A stretch of 64,000 nt of DNA from Anaerolinea thermophila (GTDB lineage: Bacteria; Chloroflexota; Anaerolineae; Anaerolineales; Anaerolineaceae), in assembly GCF_020723905.1 (NCBI RefSeq), contig NZ_DYHZ01000004.1, positions 1 through 64,000 of the forward strand, in the 5' to 3' direction. Positions 25,356 to 35,038 of the stretch are shown one piece after another. The translations under genes and the position numbers were made by a program. Numbering within the stretch: position 1 is the first letter of the stretch; each line of letters opens with the position of its first letter. The notes under the pieces were generated by a model. The model was given only the letters and a program-made list of their open reading frames with translations, was not told where the DNA came from and searched no databases.

Positions 25356-25931
25356 TTATGATTGAGCCGTTTGAGATATCTTCTTTCTGCTGTTCAACCA
25401 GCGGAGGATGAAGAAGTCAGCGCCATAGTAACCTGCCACTTTCCACGCCAGAATCAGCAGAATAGCAACCAGGAAGAGCAACGGGTTGGTGCTGGCAGTA
25501 CCAGCCATCATGAAGTTCCAGTTCATCAACGCGGCAAAGAAGGCGGTAATACCCACAATTGCGCCAACGATCAGTCCAATACCAACCAGCAGTTCACCAT
25601 AAGCCACCAGTTTGGCAAACCAGGTGTACGATTGTGCATCCAGCAGATACTGAATGAAAGCGCGGTACCAATCAAAGGCGATTGGCGGTCGCGCAGGTGG
25701 CTCAGGTACGGCAACAGCCCGTGCCCAAAATCCCTTGAGCGCTTCACCCGTCACCACCCAGGCAGGATTGTTGATTTTGTGCAGGGAGGCATCAATCCAC
25801 TGCCATCCCAGCCAGATACGCACTACAAGCCACACCCAGGCAGCACGGCGGTCATTGAAAAGGAATTTAACCCAGGAAGGGTCCTGTAAATCAAGGTTTT
25901 CACCCTTGAAAAATGTGGAAATGCTTGCCAT
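25356..25931 (-). CDS. DoxX-family membrane protein
   Basis: The 191-residue protein has four TM helices with a longer loop after the first, typical of DoxX/TQO-small-subunit-like proteins (RIWLGWQWIDASLHKI; GELLVGIGLIVGA; AALMNWNFMMAG). Proposed roles in the family include a thiosulfate:quinone oxidoreductase subunit and thiol/redox stress functions; which applies here is unknown. AAGGAG provides the Shine-Dalgarno. It is monocistronic. Confidence 0.88.
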   Translation of the reverse strand: MASISTFFKGENLDLQDPSWVKFLFNDRRAAWVWLVVRIWLGWQWIDASLHKINNPAWVVTGEALKGFWARAVAVPEPPARPPIAFDWYRAFIQYLLDAQSYTWFAKLVAYGELLVGIGLIVGAIVGITAFFAALMNWNFMMAGTASTNPLLFLVAILLILAWKVAGYYGADFFILRWLNSRKKISQTAQS

Positions 25932-26077
25932 AGATCACTCCTTAATGCAGGTTGATGATGTTGAGATCGTTCATTGAACAATCCATTTGGATTGTAGAAG
26001 ATAAGTACACAAAACCACAGGGACACTCAACCCTATTTCTCTGGGACAGGTCTCCCTATTCCAAACCACTGCGAAGG

Positions 26078-26107
26078 TTCACACCCATTCGTGAATTACG
26101 GTACAAT
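26078..26107 (+). promoter_or_regulatory. Promoter of the MFS-phosphatase operon
   Basis: The -35 TTCACA (26078-26083) and -10 TACAAT (26102-26107) have an 18-bp spacer. The start site would be near 26114, inside an adjoining palindrome. Confidence 0.55.
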
Positions 26108-26110
26108 TTT

Positions 26111-26128
26111 CCTGATTCTGGAATCAGG
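26111..26128 (+). promoter_or_regulatory. Palindromic operator-like site at the MFS transcription start
   Basis: CCTGATTCTGGAATCAGG is an 18-bp near-perfect palindrome (8-bp arms) starting 3 bp after the -10 element. It is well placed for a repressor. Confidence 0.5.
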
Positions 26129-26140
26129 CAAGGAAACGGC

Positions 26141-27403
26141 ATGGCACATCCATTGATTCAGACCCTGAAAAATGTGCGGGGCAATGCCCGCGGCGCGATC
26201 CTCTCGGAACCGCTGTGGGGTATTCCGTTCAACCTCTACGCTCCCTACTTCTCGGTGTACATGCGGGCGCTGGGTTTGACCGACAGTCAAATCGGCTTGC
26301 TGGTCAGCCTGGGGCTGGCGATGCAGTTCTTCTGGGGCTTGCTGGGGGGCATCATCACCGATAAACTGGGACGCAAGCGCACTACATTCATCTTTGACGC
26401 CCTTTCCTGGAGCATCCCCACCCTGCTGTGGGCAACTGCGCGCAGTTTCTACTCCTTCCTCGCCGCCGTGCCGTTCAACAGCGCCTGGCGCGTCACCCAC
26501 AACTCGTGGACGCTGGTGCTGGTGGAAGACACCGATCCCGAAGAACTGGTGGAAATCTACTCGTGGATTTACATTGCCGGGCAACTGGCTGTCTTCTTTG
26601 CGCCCATCGCAGGACTGCTCATCGCCCGCTTTGGACTGGTGCCGACCATGCGCGGCTTGCTCCTGCTGGCGTGCGTGATGATGACTGCCAAGTTCATCGT
26701 CATGAACGCCATGGTGACCGAGACGCGCCAGGGCAAAATCCGCATGGAAGAGACGCGCCACCGCAGTATCTTCTCCCTTCTGCTGGAGTACCGCGACGTG
26801 CTGGGCATCCTCTTCCGCTCGCCCGCCACTCTGTACACGCTCGGCATTCACCTTGCCTTTTCCATTGCCGCCACAGTGAGCAATACCTTCTGGTCCATTC
26901 TGGTCACCGAGAAACTGCACATCCCCGCGGCGCACCTTTCGTTCTTCCCCATTGCCAAGTCTGCCATCATGCTTACCTTTTTCTTCCTCATCACCCCGCG
27001 CCTGCGCGGTGTGCATTTCCGCAACCCCATGGTGCTCTCATTTCTGGGTTATATGGTCGCATATTCCATTCTCCTGCTCACCCCGGCGGGCAATTACCCC
27101 CTGCTGTTCCTTTCGGTAACCATCGAGACGTGCAGTTTTGCCGTGCTGGGCACGCAGATGGACCGCCTGCTGGTGGTGACAATGAACGCCGAAGAGCGCG
27201 CCCGCCTCATGGCGCTGTTTGTGGCGACGCTGGTTGCCGCCACCTCGCCCTTCGGCTGGATTGCCGGACAGTTGTCCTCCATCGACCGCAACCTGCCCTT
27301 TGTGCTGTGCCTGATCATGTACGTCATCGGCATCGTGCTGGTGCTGCGCGCCGCGCGCCTGCCCGAAAATCAACCCCAGTCCCGCGAGGTGCCCGCCGGA
27401 TGA
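26141..27403 (+). CDS. Major facilitator superfamily transporter
   Basis: The 420-residue inner-membrane protein has twelve predicted TM helices and the MFS loop 2-3 motif GGIITDKLGRKR. The substrate cannot be assigned. ATG 26141 follows AAGGAAACGGC; the frame is open 63 codons further upstream, but that stretch contains the promoter and palindrome, so it is non-coding. The stop overlaps the phosphatase start by ATGA. Confidence 0.88.
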   Translation: MAHPLIQTLKNVRGNARGAILSEPLWGIPFNLYAPYFSVYMRALGLTDSQIGLLVSLGLAMQFFWGLLGGIITDKLGRKRTTFIFDALSWSIPTLLWATARSFYSFLAAVPFNSAWRVTHNSWTLVLVEDTDPEELVEIYSWIYIAGQLAVFFAPIAGLLIARFGLVPTMRGLLLLACVMMTAKFIVMNAMVTETRQGKIRMEETRHRSIFSLLLEYRDVLGILFRSPATLYTLGIHLAFSIAATVSNTFWSILVTEKLHIPAAHLSFFPIAKSAIMLTFFFLITPRLRGVHFRNPMVLSFLGYMVAYSILLLTPAGNYPLLFLSVTIETCSFAVLGTQMDRLLVVTMNAEERARLMALFVATLVAATSPFGWIAGQLSSIDRNLPFVLCLIMYVIGIVLVLRAARLPENQPQSREVPAG

Positions 27404-27993
27404 GCGCCGTCCTGTGGCTGATCCGTCACGGCGAGACCGACTGGAACCGCGAGGGGCGCTGGCAGGGCTGGCGCGATGTGCCTCTCAACCCCACGGGACT
27501 GGCGCAGGCTGAAGCCATGGCGGAACGGCTGGCACGGGCAGGGGTGGTATTTGGCGCCCTGTATGCCAGTCCCCTGCGCCGCGCTCTGCAAACGGCACAC
27601 CCCACAGCACGCCGTCTGGGGCTGGAGATTCGCATCGATGAGCGCCTGCGTGAGATTCATCAGGGGGTGTTTGAGGGATTGACCCACGCGGAAATTGCCC
27701 AACGCTTTGCCGCCGAACTGGAAGCCATCCGCCGCGCGCCAGCCCTCACCTCTGCCCCCGGCGGGGAGACGGTCACCCAGGTTGCCGCACGTGTGCGCGC
27801 CGCCGCCGACGACATCGCCCATCAGCACGAGGGGCAGACCGTGCTGGTGTTCGGGCATGGACTGGCGCTGGCGACCCTGTACTGTCAGGCGCACGCCATC
27901 CCGCTGGAAGAGGCGCCCCGCTACATCCCCGCCAACGGGGATATTCTGGTGGTGGAGTGGAACGGCGCATCCCCGAGTGACAGCAGGGAGTAG
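27400..27993 (+). CDS. Histidine phosphatase (phosphoglycerate mutase-like)
   Basis: The 197-residue cytosolic protein has the phosphohistidine motif LIRHGETDWN at the N-terminus, the EIHQGVFEGLTHAEI segment and the second catalytic His in VLVFGHGLAL. It is closest to CobC/GpmB-type broad-specificity phosphatases. The frame extends far upstream as an overlap with the MFS gene, but ATG 27400 in the ATGA overlap is the real start, directly preceding the catalytic RHG motif. Confidence 0.9.
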   Translation: MSAVLWLIRHGETDWNREGRWQGWRDVPLNPTGLAQAEAMAERLARAGVVFGALYASPLRRALQTAHPTARRLGLEIRIDERLREIHQGVFEGLTHAEIAQRFAAELEAIRRAPALTSAPGGETVTQVAARVRAAADDIAHQHEGQTVLVFGHGLALATLYCQAHAIPLEEAPRYIPANGDILVVEWNGASPSDSRE

Positions 27994-28014
27994 TGCACCC
28001 TCATTCCCGCTCTT

Positions 28015-28038
28015 TCTCCCCGCGGGAGAGGCTTTTTT
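28015..28038 (+). terminator. Terminator after the histidine phosphatase gene
   Basis: TCTCCC-CGC-GGGAGA stem (28015-28029) is followed by GGC and six T. Confidence 0.7.
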
Positions 28039-28096
28039 CTTCAGGAAAGCAGGGCTGTATCCTTGTGGTGCTTTTGTGATACACTAAAAGTATCGT

Positions 28097-29692
28097 ATGA
28101 GCGCCTCGGTTCTGGTTGCCACGCCGCACGCCGCCTTTGGCGAACTGATCCGCCTAAGCCTCGAAGAGGAAGGGCGCTATCAGGTGCGCCTGGTGAGCAG
28201 TGCCCGCGAAGCCGCCGCCGCAGTGGTCAACCCCTACTACCGCATCGTCATCCTCGACTGCGACCTGCCGGATCTGCCTCTTGCCGAACTGAGCGCTGTC
28301 CTTCTGCACGACCACCCCGGCTTGAAACTGGTGCTGATCCCCCCCGAAAACGACCCTCAGCATCCTGCCGTACGCGACATCCCCGCGCACGGATACCTTT
28401 CCCGCCCCTTTTACCTGCCCGATTTACTCGACCTGCTGGCAGGGCTGGATAGCGCCGAGCCCCCGCCGCCCGCCGGAGAGGAAGGACTGCCCGTCTGGGT
28501 GGACGAACAGGCTCTGGAACATCTGCTGGCAAACAGCACCGCTGAAGGCGGAATAATTCTGCACCGCAGTGGCGCGCAGGTTGTCCGCACCTCCGCCGCC
28601 GAAGCCCTCAAGGCGCAGATCGAACGCCTGTGGGAGATGGAAGAAGCCACCGATGTGGTGCGCTTTGCCCGCCTGAGCGAAGAACTGGGCGAACGCATCC
28701 TTTACGTTACCGCGCTGACCCCGCACATGGCGCTGGGGCTGGTATACCCGCTCAAAACGCCTCTCAGCCGCATCCGCACCGAAGCCCTGCAGATGACCCG
28801 CACCCTCACCAACGGCAGCGCACCCGCCTCCCCGGAAAAAACCGTCCCTCCTCAGCCCCGGGCGGCACCCGCCTCCCCTGCGGCATGGCTCCCCGAAACC
28901 CTGCCGCCTGAGGAAGAAACCGCAGAAGAAGACCTGCCCGAACAAATCTCGCTGGCAGATTTGCTGGGCGACGTGCCCCCGCCCGACCCCCAGCCCGCCA
29001 CAGAGTGGGTGCCGGAGATTGACCTCTCCCTGCCGCGCGTCTCCGTGGAGACGCCCGCCCCTCCCATCCACGAAGCGCCTGCTGTGGAAGCACCTCCGCC
29101 TCCCGAACCCGAACCCGCCCCCGCGCAGTCTGCCAGCGCCGAAACCCTGCCCGCCCTCCTGCCCGAAGAAGAGGAACTGGCGGTCAACCATGCCACCGTC
29201 CTGCCCGATTTAACCAGCATCCAGCAAATCGAACCGGTCTCCACCGCGTTCAGCCAGATTTTCTACACCTGCGTGCTCATCCCGCGCCTGCCTTCGCACT
29301 TCCTCACCGGCGCGCTGGGCGAACAGGTCAGCCAGCGCGTCCAGCAGTTGTGCCTGGCGTTTGGCTGGCGGCTGGAAGGCATTGCCGTACGCCCGCAGTA
29401 CATGCAGTGGTCGGTGCAGGTCAGCCCGTCCATTGCCCCGGCGACGCTCATCCGCGTGATTCGCCAGCGCACCTCCTCCTTCATTTTTGAGCACTTCCCC
29501 GCCCTGGCAGAGGAAAACCCCTCCGGCGATTTCTGGGCAAGCGGCTACCTCATCGTCAGCGGTCCCCAGCCGCCCTCGCCGCGCCTCCTGCGCGACTATA
29601 TTGAGGAAACCCGCCGCCGTCAGGGCGTCCTGTTGCCATCTTCCTCTGACAATTTGCCGCGGCTTTCCTCATCCACGGACACATCCCATTGA
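28097..29692 (+). CDS. Pseudo-receiver / Roadblock-like / IS200 TnpA-like fusion protein
   Basis: The 531-residue protein has four parts. Residues 1-115 are a receiver fold with D54 in VILDCDLPD, but the acidic pair near residues 8-9 is A-T and the signal Lys is Arg (LSRPF). Residues about 135-240 look like a Roadblock/LC7 domain (GGIILHRSGAQVV...). Residues about 245-370 are a Pro/Glu-rich linker. Residues 389-506 match the IS200/IS605 TnpA (Y1, REP-associated) fold: FYTCVLIPR, FEHFPALAEEN, FWASGYLIV, DYIEET. The HUH site is Y435-M-Q437 instead of His-x-His, while the nucleophile-position Tyr is kept (Y501). It is therefore a domesticated, non-cleaving DNA-binding domain by inference. No Shine-Dalgarno is evident. 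polA follows 18 nt later. Confidence 0.85.
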   Translation: MSASVLVATPHAAFGELIRLSLEEEGRYQVRLVSSAREAAAAVVNPYYRIVILDCDLPDLPLAELSAVLLHDHPGLKLVLIPPENDPQHPAVRDIPAHGYLSRPFYLPDLLDLLAGLDSAEPPPPAGEEGLPVWVDEQALEHLLANSTAEGGIILHRSGAQVVRTSAAEALKAQIERLWEMEEATDVVRFARLSEELGERILYVTALTPHMALGLVYPLKTPLSRIRTEALQMTRTLTNGSAPASPEKTVPPQPRAAPASPAAWLPETLPPEEETAEEDLPEQISLADLLGDVPPPDPQPATEWVPEIDLSLPRVSVETPAPPIHEAPAVEAPPPPEPEPAPAQSASAETLPALLPEEEELAVNHATVLPDLTSIQQIEPVSTAFSQIFYTCVLIPRLPSHFLTGALGEQVSQRVQQLCLAFGWRLEGIAVRPQYMQWSVQVSPSIAPATLIRVIRQRTSSFIFEHFPALAEENPSGDFWASGYLIVSGPQPPSPRLLRDYIEETRRRQGVLLPSSSDNLPRLSSSTDTSH

Positions 29693-29710
29693 CCTTTTGT
29701 GGAGCGCCTC

Positions 29711-32527
29711 ATGCCCCCTGTGCTGTATCTGATTGATGGACATGCCTTAGCCTATCGCGCTTTTTTTGCCCTCACCACCTCTGGAATGCGCCTTTCCACT
29801 GCCAGCGGCGAGCCCACCGCCGGGGTGTACGGCTTTGCCAGCGTGCTCCTGCGCCTGCTGGAGCAGGAAAAGCCCGAGTATCTGGCGGTGGCTTTTGACG
29901 GCGGTTACTCCTTCCGCGACCAGATTTACCCCGAGTACAAAGCCACCCGCGCCAAAATGCCCGACGACCTGCGCGCCCAGATGGAGCGCATCCGCGAACT
30001 GGTGGATGCCTTCGGGTTCCCCCGCCTGGAGTTGAACGGCTACGAAGCCGACGATATCATCGCCTCCATCGCCCATCAGGCGGTCAAACAGGGTTTCGGC
30101 GCCAAGATCATCACCGGCGACCGCGACCTTCTGCAACTGGTGGATGAGCGCATTGCCGTCAATCTGGCGGGGAACAAACTCAGCGAAGCCAGAGACTTTA
30201 TCCGCCCTGAAGACGTGCAAGCCTACCTGGGCGTGCGTCCCGATCAGGTGGTGGATTTCAAAGCCCTGGCAGGCGACCCCTCCGACAATATCCCCGGCGT
30301 ACGCGGTATCGGCGAGAAGACTGCTCTTGCCCTGCTGAAGGACTACCCACATCTGGAAGACATTTACGCCCACCTGAACGAACTGCCCGCCAAAGTTCGC
30401 CAGAAACTGGAAGAAGGGCGCGAAGCGGCGTTCATGAGCCGCGAACTGGCAACCATTCAACGCGACCTGCACATCACCCTGGAACTGGCACAAGCCCGCA
30501 CCGATGCCATCCCCGTGGAGAGGGTCATTGAGTTCTTCCGCCGCATGGAGTTCCGCTCGCTCATCACCCGTCTGGAGAAAATCTTCGGCGTCTCCGCCAG
30601 CAATGCCCCACAGCAGGTTCCCCTCATCCCCCCGGAACCGGCGGCAGTGGGTCAGTTATCGCTCTTTGGCGAAGAGATGGTGCGGGTGGGCATCCCGCCC
30701 CTGCACGACCTGAACACCGTGGTGGTGAACACCCCCGAAGCGCTGGCAGACCTGTGTGTACACCTGGCGCAAGCCGAATGGATTGCCCTGGACACCGAAA
30801 CCACCTCCACCGACCCGCTGACCGGCACGCTGGTGGGTATCTCGCTGGCGGTGGAGCCCGGCACAGGCTACTACCTGCCGGTAGGACACCTCACCGCCGA
30901 ACCCCAACTGCCGCTGGAGAACATTCGCACAGCCCTGTCGCCCTTTCTCAATGACCCCGGCAAGCCCAAAGTGGGACAAAACCTTAAGTACGATCTGCTG
31001 GCGCTCCGCCTGGCAGGCATCGAGGCGCAGGGGCTGGCGTTCGACACCATGATCGCCGAGTGGCTGGTGGATCCCGCCTCGCACTACCTGGGACTGAAAG
31101 AGATGGCAGAGCGTTACCTGGGGGTGCAGATGACCCACATCGAGGAACTCATCGGCACGGGAAAGAACCAGCGCACCATGGCGCAGGTGCCCGTTGCTCA
31201 GGTTGCCCCCTACGCCGCCGCCGACGCTGAGATTGTCCTGCGGCTCAAGCCCATCCTGGAAGAGCGCATGCTCAAAGCGGGCGTCACCCGCCTGTTTCAG
31301 GAAGTGGAAATGCCGCTGGTGCCGGTGCTGGCGGAAATGGAGTGGAACGGCATCCTGCTGGATACGCCCTTCCTTCAGAGGATGAGCGTGGAACTCAGCC
31401 AGCGCCTTGCCGAGATCGAAAAAGAAATTTACGCCCTGGTGGGACATCCCTTCAACATTAACTCCACCCAGCAGTTATCGCGGGTGCTCTTTGAGGAACT
31501 GCGCCTGGAGCCGCCCGACCGCCGCAAGAAGACCAGCGCCGGGCTGTACTCCACCTCGGCAGAGGTGCTGGAAGAATTGCGCGGCAAACATCCGGTGGTG
31601 GATTTAATCCTCGAAAACCGCGAGTTGAGCAAACTCAAATCCACCTATGTAGACGCCCTCCCTCAGCAGGTCAACCCGCGCACGGGCAGGGTGCATACCC
31701 GCTTCAACCAGACTGGCTCGGTCACGGGACGGCTGGCATCTTCCGACCCCAACCTGCAGAACATCCCCACCCGCACCGACCTGGGTCGGCAGGTGCGCAA
31801 AGCCTTCATCGCCGACGAAGGCTGGGTTCTGCTCTCGGTGGATTACTCGCAAATCGAACTGCGCATTGTGGCACATGTGGCAAACGATGAAGCCATGCTG
31901 GCGGCGTTCCGCGCCGGGCAGGACATCCACGCCGCCACGGCGGCGGCGGTGTACGGCGTACCGCTCGAGGCGGTCACCCGCGAGATGCGCCGCCACGCCA
32001 AAGCCATTAACTTCGGGCTGATCTACGGCATGAGCGCCTTTGGCTTGAGCCGTTCCGCCGACCTGACTCTGGCAGAAGCCGAAAACTTCGTCAAGGCATA
32101 CTTCGATCAGTTCCCCGGCGTCAAACGCTACCTGGACGACCTGCGCCGCCGCGCCGCCCGTGAGGGCTACGTGGAAACCCTGCTGGGGCGCCGCCGCTAC
32201 TTCCCCAACCTGAAGAACCCCGCCAGCCCGGCACTCAAAGCCCGCGAGGAACGCGAAGCCATCAACGCCCCCATTCAGGGCACAGCCGCAGACATCATCA
32301 AACTGGCCATGATTCGCCTGCCCGATGCCCTGCGCGCGGCGGGCAGTCGCGCGCGCCTGCTGTTGCAGGTGCACGACGAACTGGTGCTGGAGGTCCCCCG
32401 CGAAGAACTGCCGGAGACAGCGAAACTCGTCCAGCGCGTCATGGAAACAGCCTTCCCGCTCCAGATTCCCCTCACCACCGAAGCCCGCTGGGGAATCAAC
32501 TGGGGAGAGATGACGCCCCTCTCATGA
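29711..32527 (+). CDS. polA: DNA polymerase I
   Basis: The 938-residue replication and repair polymerase has a 5'-3' exonuclease (about 1-300), a 3'-5' proofreading domain (about 340-530) and a family A polymerase domain. The proofreading site is intact: D361-T-E363 in ALDTETT and the late YAAADAEIV. Polymerase motif A is VDYSQIELR (D711) and motif C is VHDELVL (D889). The O helix RRHAKAINFGLIYGM is present. ATG 29711 has GGAG 7 nt upstream; an in-frame GTG four codons earlier overlaps that site. It is probably co-transcribed with the TnpA-like fusion gene. Confidence 0.97.
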   Translation: MPPVLYLIDGHALAYRAFFALTTSGMRLSTASGEPTAGVYGFASVLLRLLEQEKPEYLAVAFDGGYSFRDQIYPEYKATRAKMPDDLRAQMERIRELVDAFGFPRLELNGYEADDIIASIAHQAVKQGFGAKIITGDRDLLQLVDERIAVNLAGNKLSEARDFIRPEDVQAYLGVRPDQVVDFKALAGDPSDNIPGVRGIGEKTALALLKDYPHLEDIYAHLNELPAKVRQKLEEGREAAFMSRELATIQRDLHITLELAQARTDAIPVERVIEFFRRMEFRSLITRLEKIFGVSASNAPQQVPLIPPEPAAVGQLSLFGEEMVRVGIPPLHDLNTVVVNTPEALADLCVHLAQAEWIALDTETTSTDPLTGTLVGISLAVEPGTGYYLPVGHLTAEPQLPLENIRTALSPFLNDPGKPKVGQNLKYDLLALRLAGIEAQGLAFDTMIAEWLVDPASHYLGLKEMAERYLGVQMTHIEELIGTGKNQRTMAQVPVAQVAPYAAADAEIVLRLKPILEERMLKAGVTRLFQEVEMPLVPVLAEMEWNGILLDTPFLQRMSVELSQRLAEIEKEIYALVGHPFNINSTQQLSRVLFEELRLEPPDRRKKTSAGLYSTSAEVLEELRGKHPVVDLILENRELSKLKSTYVDALPQQVNPRTGRVHTRFNQTGSVTGRLASSDPNLQNIPTRTDLGRQVRKAFIADEGWVLLSVDYSQIELRIVAHVANDEAMLAAFRAGQDIHAATAAAVYGVPLEAVTREMRRHAKAINFGLIYGMSAFGLSRSADLTLAEAENFVKAYFDQFPGVKRYLDDLRRRAAREGYVETLLGRRRYFPNLKNPASPALKAREEREAINAPIQGTAADIIKLAMIRLPDALRAAGSRARLLLQVHDELVLEVPREELPETAKLVQRVMETAFPLQIPLTTEARWGINWGEMTPLS

Positions 32528-32599
32528 GGCACATTTCAGTTTCCCAACAGTTTGGCAAATACGGGTTGGGTTGCAAAATTTCATGTTATTCTTAAGCAT

Positions 32600-34936
32600 A
32601 TGGCAGGGAATCAGGCAGTTTTCCAACAGGCAATGAATCAGGGGCATTCCGCCGCATGGGATCAGGACTGGGTAAAAGCCGCCCAGTTTTATGCACAGGC
32701 GCTGGAAGAAATGCCCGATAGCCCGCTGGCGCTCTCCAGCCTCGGGCTGGCGTATTTTGAACTGGGCGAGTTGGAGCGGGCGCTGGAGTGTTATCAGCGT
32801 GCCTCTAAAATTGCTCCCACCGACCCCGTTCCCTACGAGAAGTTAACGCGCATTTACGAGCGCATGGGCAAAATCAAAGAAGCCAGCGAGGTGTGCCTGC
32901 AGGCGGCAGAACTGCACCTGCGCGCCCGCGATGTGGACAAAGCCATCGAAGACTGGGTGCATGTGCTCAGCCTGTACCCCGAACACCTGCCTACCCGCCA
33001 GCGGCTTGCCGCCGTGTATGAGCGCATGGGGCGCAAAATGGAAGCCATCAATGAGTATATCGCCATTGCCAGCATCTTCCAGCGCACCGGCGATATGCCC
33101 CGCGCGCTAAAATCGGTGGAGTATGCCCTGCGGCTGATGCCCGAAAGCCAGGAAGCCCGTTTTGCCCTGCACATGTTGCGAACCAATCAACTCCTGCCGC
33201 CGCCCTCTCGCCCCAAAGGCAGCACCGGACCCATCCGCATGGCGTCGGTGCGCAGTGAGGAAAAGGGCAAGGGCGAACGCAAAGCCGAAGGCGCGGGCTT
33301 GAACCCGGTAGAAGAAGGGCGCCAGAAGGCACTGGAGCAACTGGCATCCCTGTTGTTTGATCAGGTGGAGGAAACCCAGCGCGAAGCCGCACCGCGCAGT
33401 GGGCTTGCCGCGCTGGCGCGCGGGGTGACCGGTCCGCTCAGCATGGCGGGCGACCGCACCCGCATGGCACTGCACATTGGGCAGGCCATCGATTCGCAAA
33501 TGCAGGGCGATGTCACCAATGCCATTGCCGAACTGGAACGCGCCGCCGATGCCGGACTGCGCCACGCCGCCCTGTACTACGACCTGGGCTACCTGCTGGC
33601 AGATCGAGACGGCGACAAAGCCCTGCGCTACCTGCAGGAAGCCGCCAAACACCCCGAATACCTGCTGCCCGCCAGCCTTCTGCGCGGAAAAATTTTGCTG
33701 GACAAAGGAATGCTCCCCGAAGCCGCGGCGGCGTATCTGCAGGCGCTGGCGCAGGCCGATGTAGCCCTGGTGCCCGAAGCCCATCAGGAAGCCCTGCGCC
33801 AGTCCTATGAGCCGCTCATTGATGCGGTTGCCAGCGAGGAAGACCTGAAAAGCCTGGAAACTCTGTGTCTTCAGGTGCGCGACCAACTCCTGCGCCCCGA
33901 CTGGCGCGATTTGTTGACCAAAGCCCGCGAGAATTTACCACAATCGGCGCCCGATGCCGCCCCCTCGCCTGTCGCCGAGATTTTACTGGAAACGCGCGGC
34001 GGTCAGGTGGTGGAAGCCATCGCGCGGGTGCGGGAACTTTCTCAGATGGGGCTTTCGCGCACCGCCCAGGAAGAAGCCTTTTACGCCCTGCAACTGGCGC
34101 CCCATTACCTGCCCCTGCACGAACAGATTGGCGAACTGCTCCTGCAGGAAGGGCGCAGGGAAGACGCCAGCCGCAAGTTTCAGGTGGTTGCCGAACTCTA
34201 TGCCGTGCGCGGTGAAGTTGCCCGCGCCGCGCGCCTTTACCGCCGTGTGCTTCAGATGAACCCCATGGATCTGGCAGTGCGCGAGCAACTGATCGAACTG
34301 CTGGTCACGCAGGAACGCATTGACGAAGCCCTGGAAGAGTACATGGAACTGGCAGACGCCTACTACCGCCTGGCAGAACTGGACAAAGCCCGTCAGACCT
34401 ACCTCAACGCGTTGAAGATTGCCCAGCAGTCCCGCCAGAACCGCACCTGGGGAGTGGAGATTCTGCTCAAGGTGGCGGATATTGACATGCAGCGGCTCAA
34501 TTTCCGGCAGGCTCTGCGCATCTACGAACAGATTCGCACCATCCAGCCCGATAACCCCCAGACCCGCCTGCAACTGGTGCAGTTAAACCTGCGCATGGGG
34601 CAAGCCTCCGCCGCCCTGGGCGAGGTGGATTCGTTCATCAACCTGATGGAAAGCACCGGCAGGCGCGCCCAGGCAGTACAGTTCCTGCAGGACCTTATCG
34701 CCGAAGCGGGCGCCAATGTGGACCTGTACCGCCGTCTGGCAGACCTGTACGTGCGCGAAGGGCGCATCGAGGAAGGCGTGGCGCAGATGGACGCCGCCGC
34801 CAATCTGTATCTGGACGAAGGCAAAGTGATGGAAGCCATCAACCTGCTGGAGACCATTGTCTCGCTTAACCCGCCCAATGTTCAGGACTACCGTGAAGCC
34901 CTGAACACCCTCAGGCGCGACAGTCTGCGTCGGTAA
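32600..34936 (+). CDS. Large tetratricopeptide-repeat protein
   Basis: The 778-residue soluble protein is made almost wholly of TPR-type helix pairs (e.g. ALSSLGLAYFELGELERALECYQRA). A low-complexity basic linker near residues 210-240 splits an N-terminal group of about five repeats from a long C-terminal group. There is no signal peptide or catalytic domain, so it is probably a scaffold for protein complexes; its partners are unknown. ATG 32600 has no Shine-Dalgarno and a weak TATTCT -10 lies just upstream, so the mRNA could be leaderless. It sits between polA and the HD-GYP gene. Confidence 0.85.
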   Translation: MAGNQAVFQQAMNQGHSAAWDQDWVKAAQFYAQALEEMPDSPLALSSLGLAYFELGELERALECYQRASKIAPTDPVPYEKLTRIYERMGKIKEASEVCLQAAELHLRARDVDKAIEDWVHVLSLYPEHLPTRQRLAAVYERMGRKMEAINEYIAIASIFQRTGDMPRALKSVEYALRLMPESQEARFALHMLRTNQLLPPPSRPKGSTGPIRMASVRSEEKGKGERKAEGAGLNPVEEGRQKALEQLASLLFDQVEETQREAAPRSGLAALARGVTGPLSMAGDRTRMALHIGQAIDSQMQGDVTNAIAELERAADAGLRHAALYYDLGYLLADRDGDKALRYLQEAAKHPEYLLPASLLRGKILLDKGMLPEAAAAYLQALAQADVALVPEAHQEALRQSYEPLIDAVASEEDLKSLETLCLQVRDQLLRPDWRDLLTKARENLPQSAPDAAPSPVAEILLETRGGQVVEAIARVRELSQMGLSRTAQEEAFYALQLAPHYLPLHEQIGELLLQEGRREDASRKFQVVAELYAVRGEVARAARLYRRVLQMNPMDLAVREQLIELLVTQERIDEALEEYMELADAYYRLAELDKARQTYLNALKIAQQSRQNRTWGVEILLKVADIDMQRLNFRQALRIYEQIRTIQPDNPQTRLQLVQLNLRMGQASAALGEVDSFINLMESTGRRAQAVQFLQDLIAEAGANVDLYRRLADLYVREGRIEEGVAQMDAAANLYLDEGKVMEAINLLETIVSLNPPNVQDYREALNTLRRDSLRR

Positions 34937-35038
34937 GAAAATTTGTTACCATTTTGTAACCATTTTCTCATCAATTCGTAAGGTAATTCCCACTGTTTTG
35001 GGTTAAAATTGCCCCGGTTTAGGGGTGGTTTCATTTTT

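Noticed and set aside
26428-27399. Long upstream extension of the histidine phosphatase
   Set aside because: It overlaps the MFS gene in another frame; the phosphatase RHG motif needs only the ATG at 27400.
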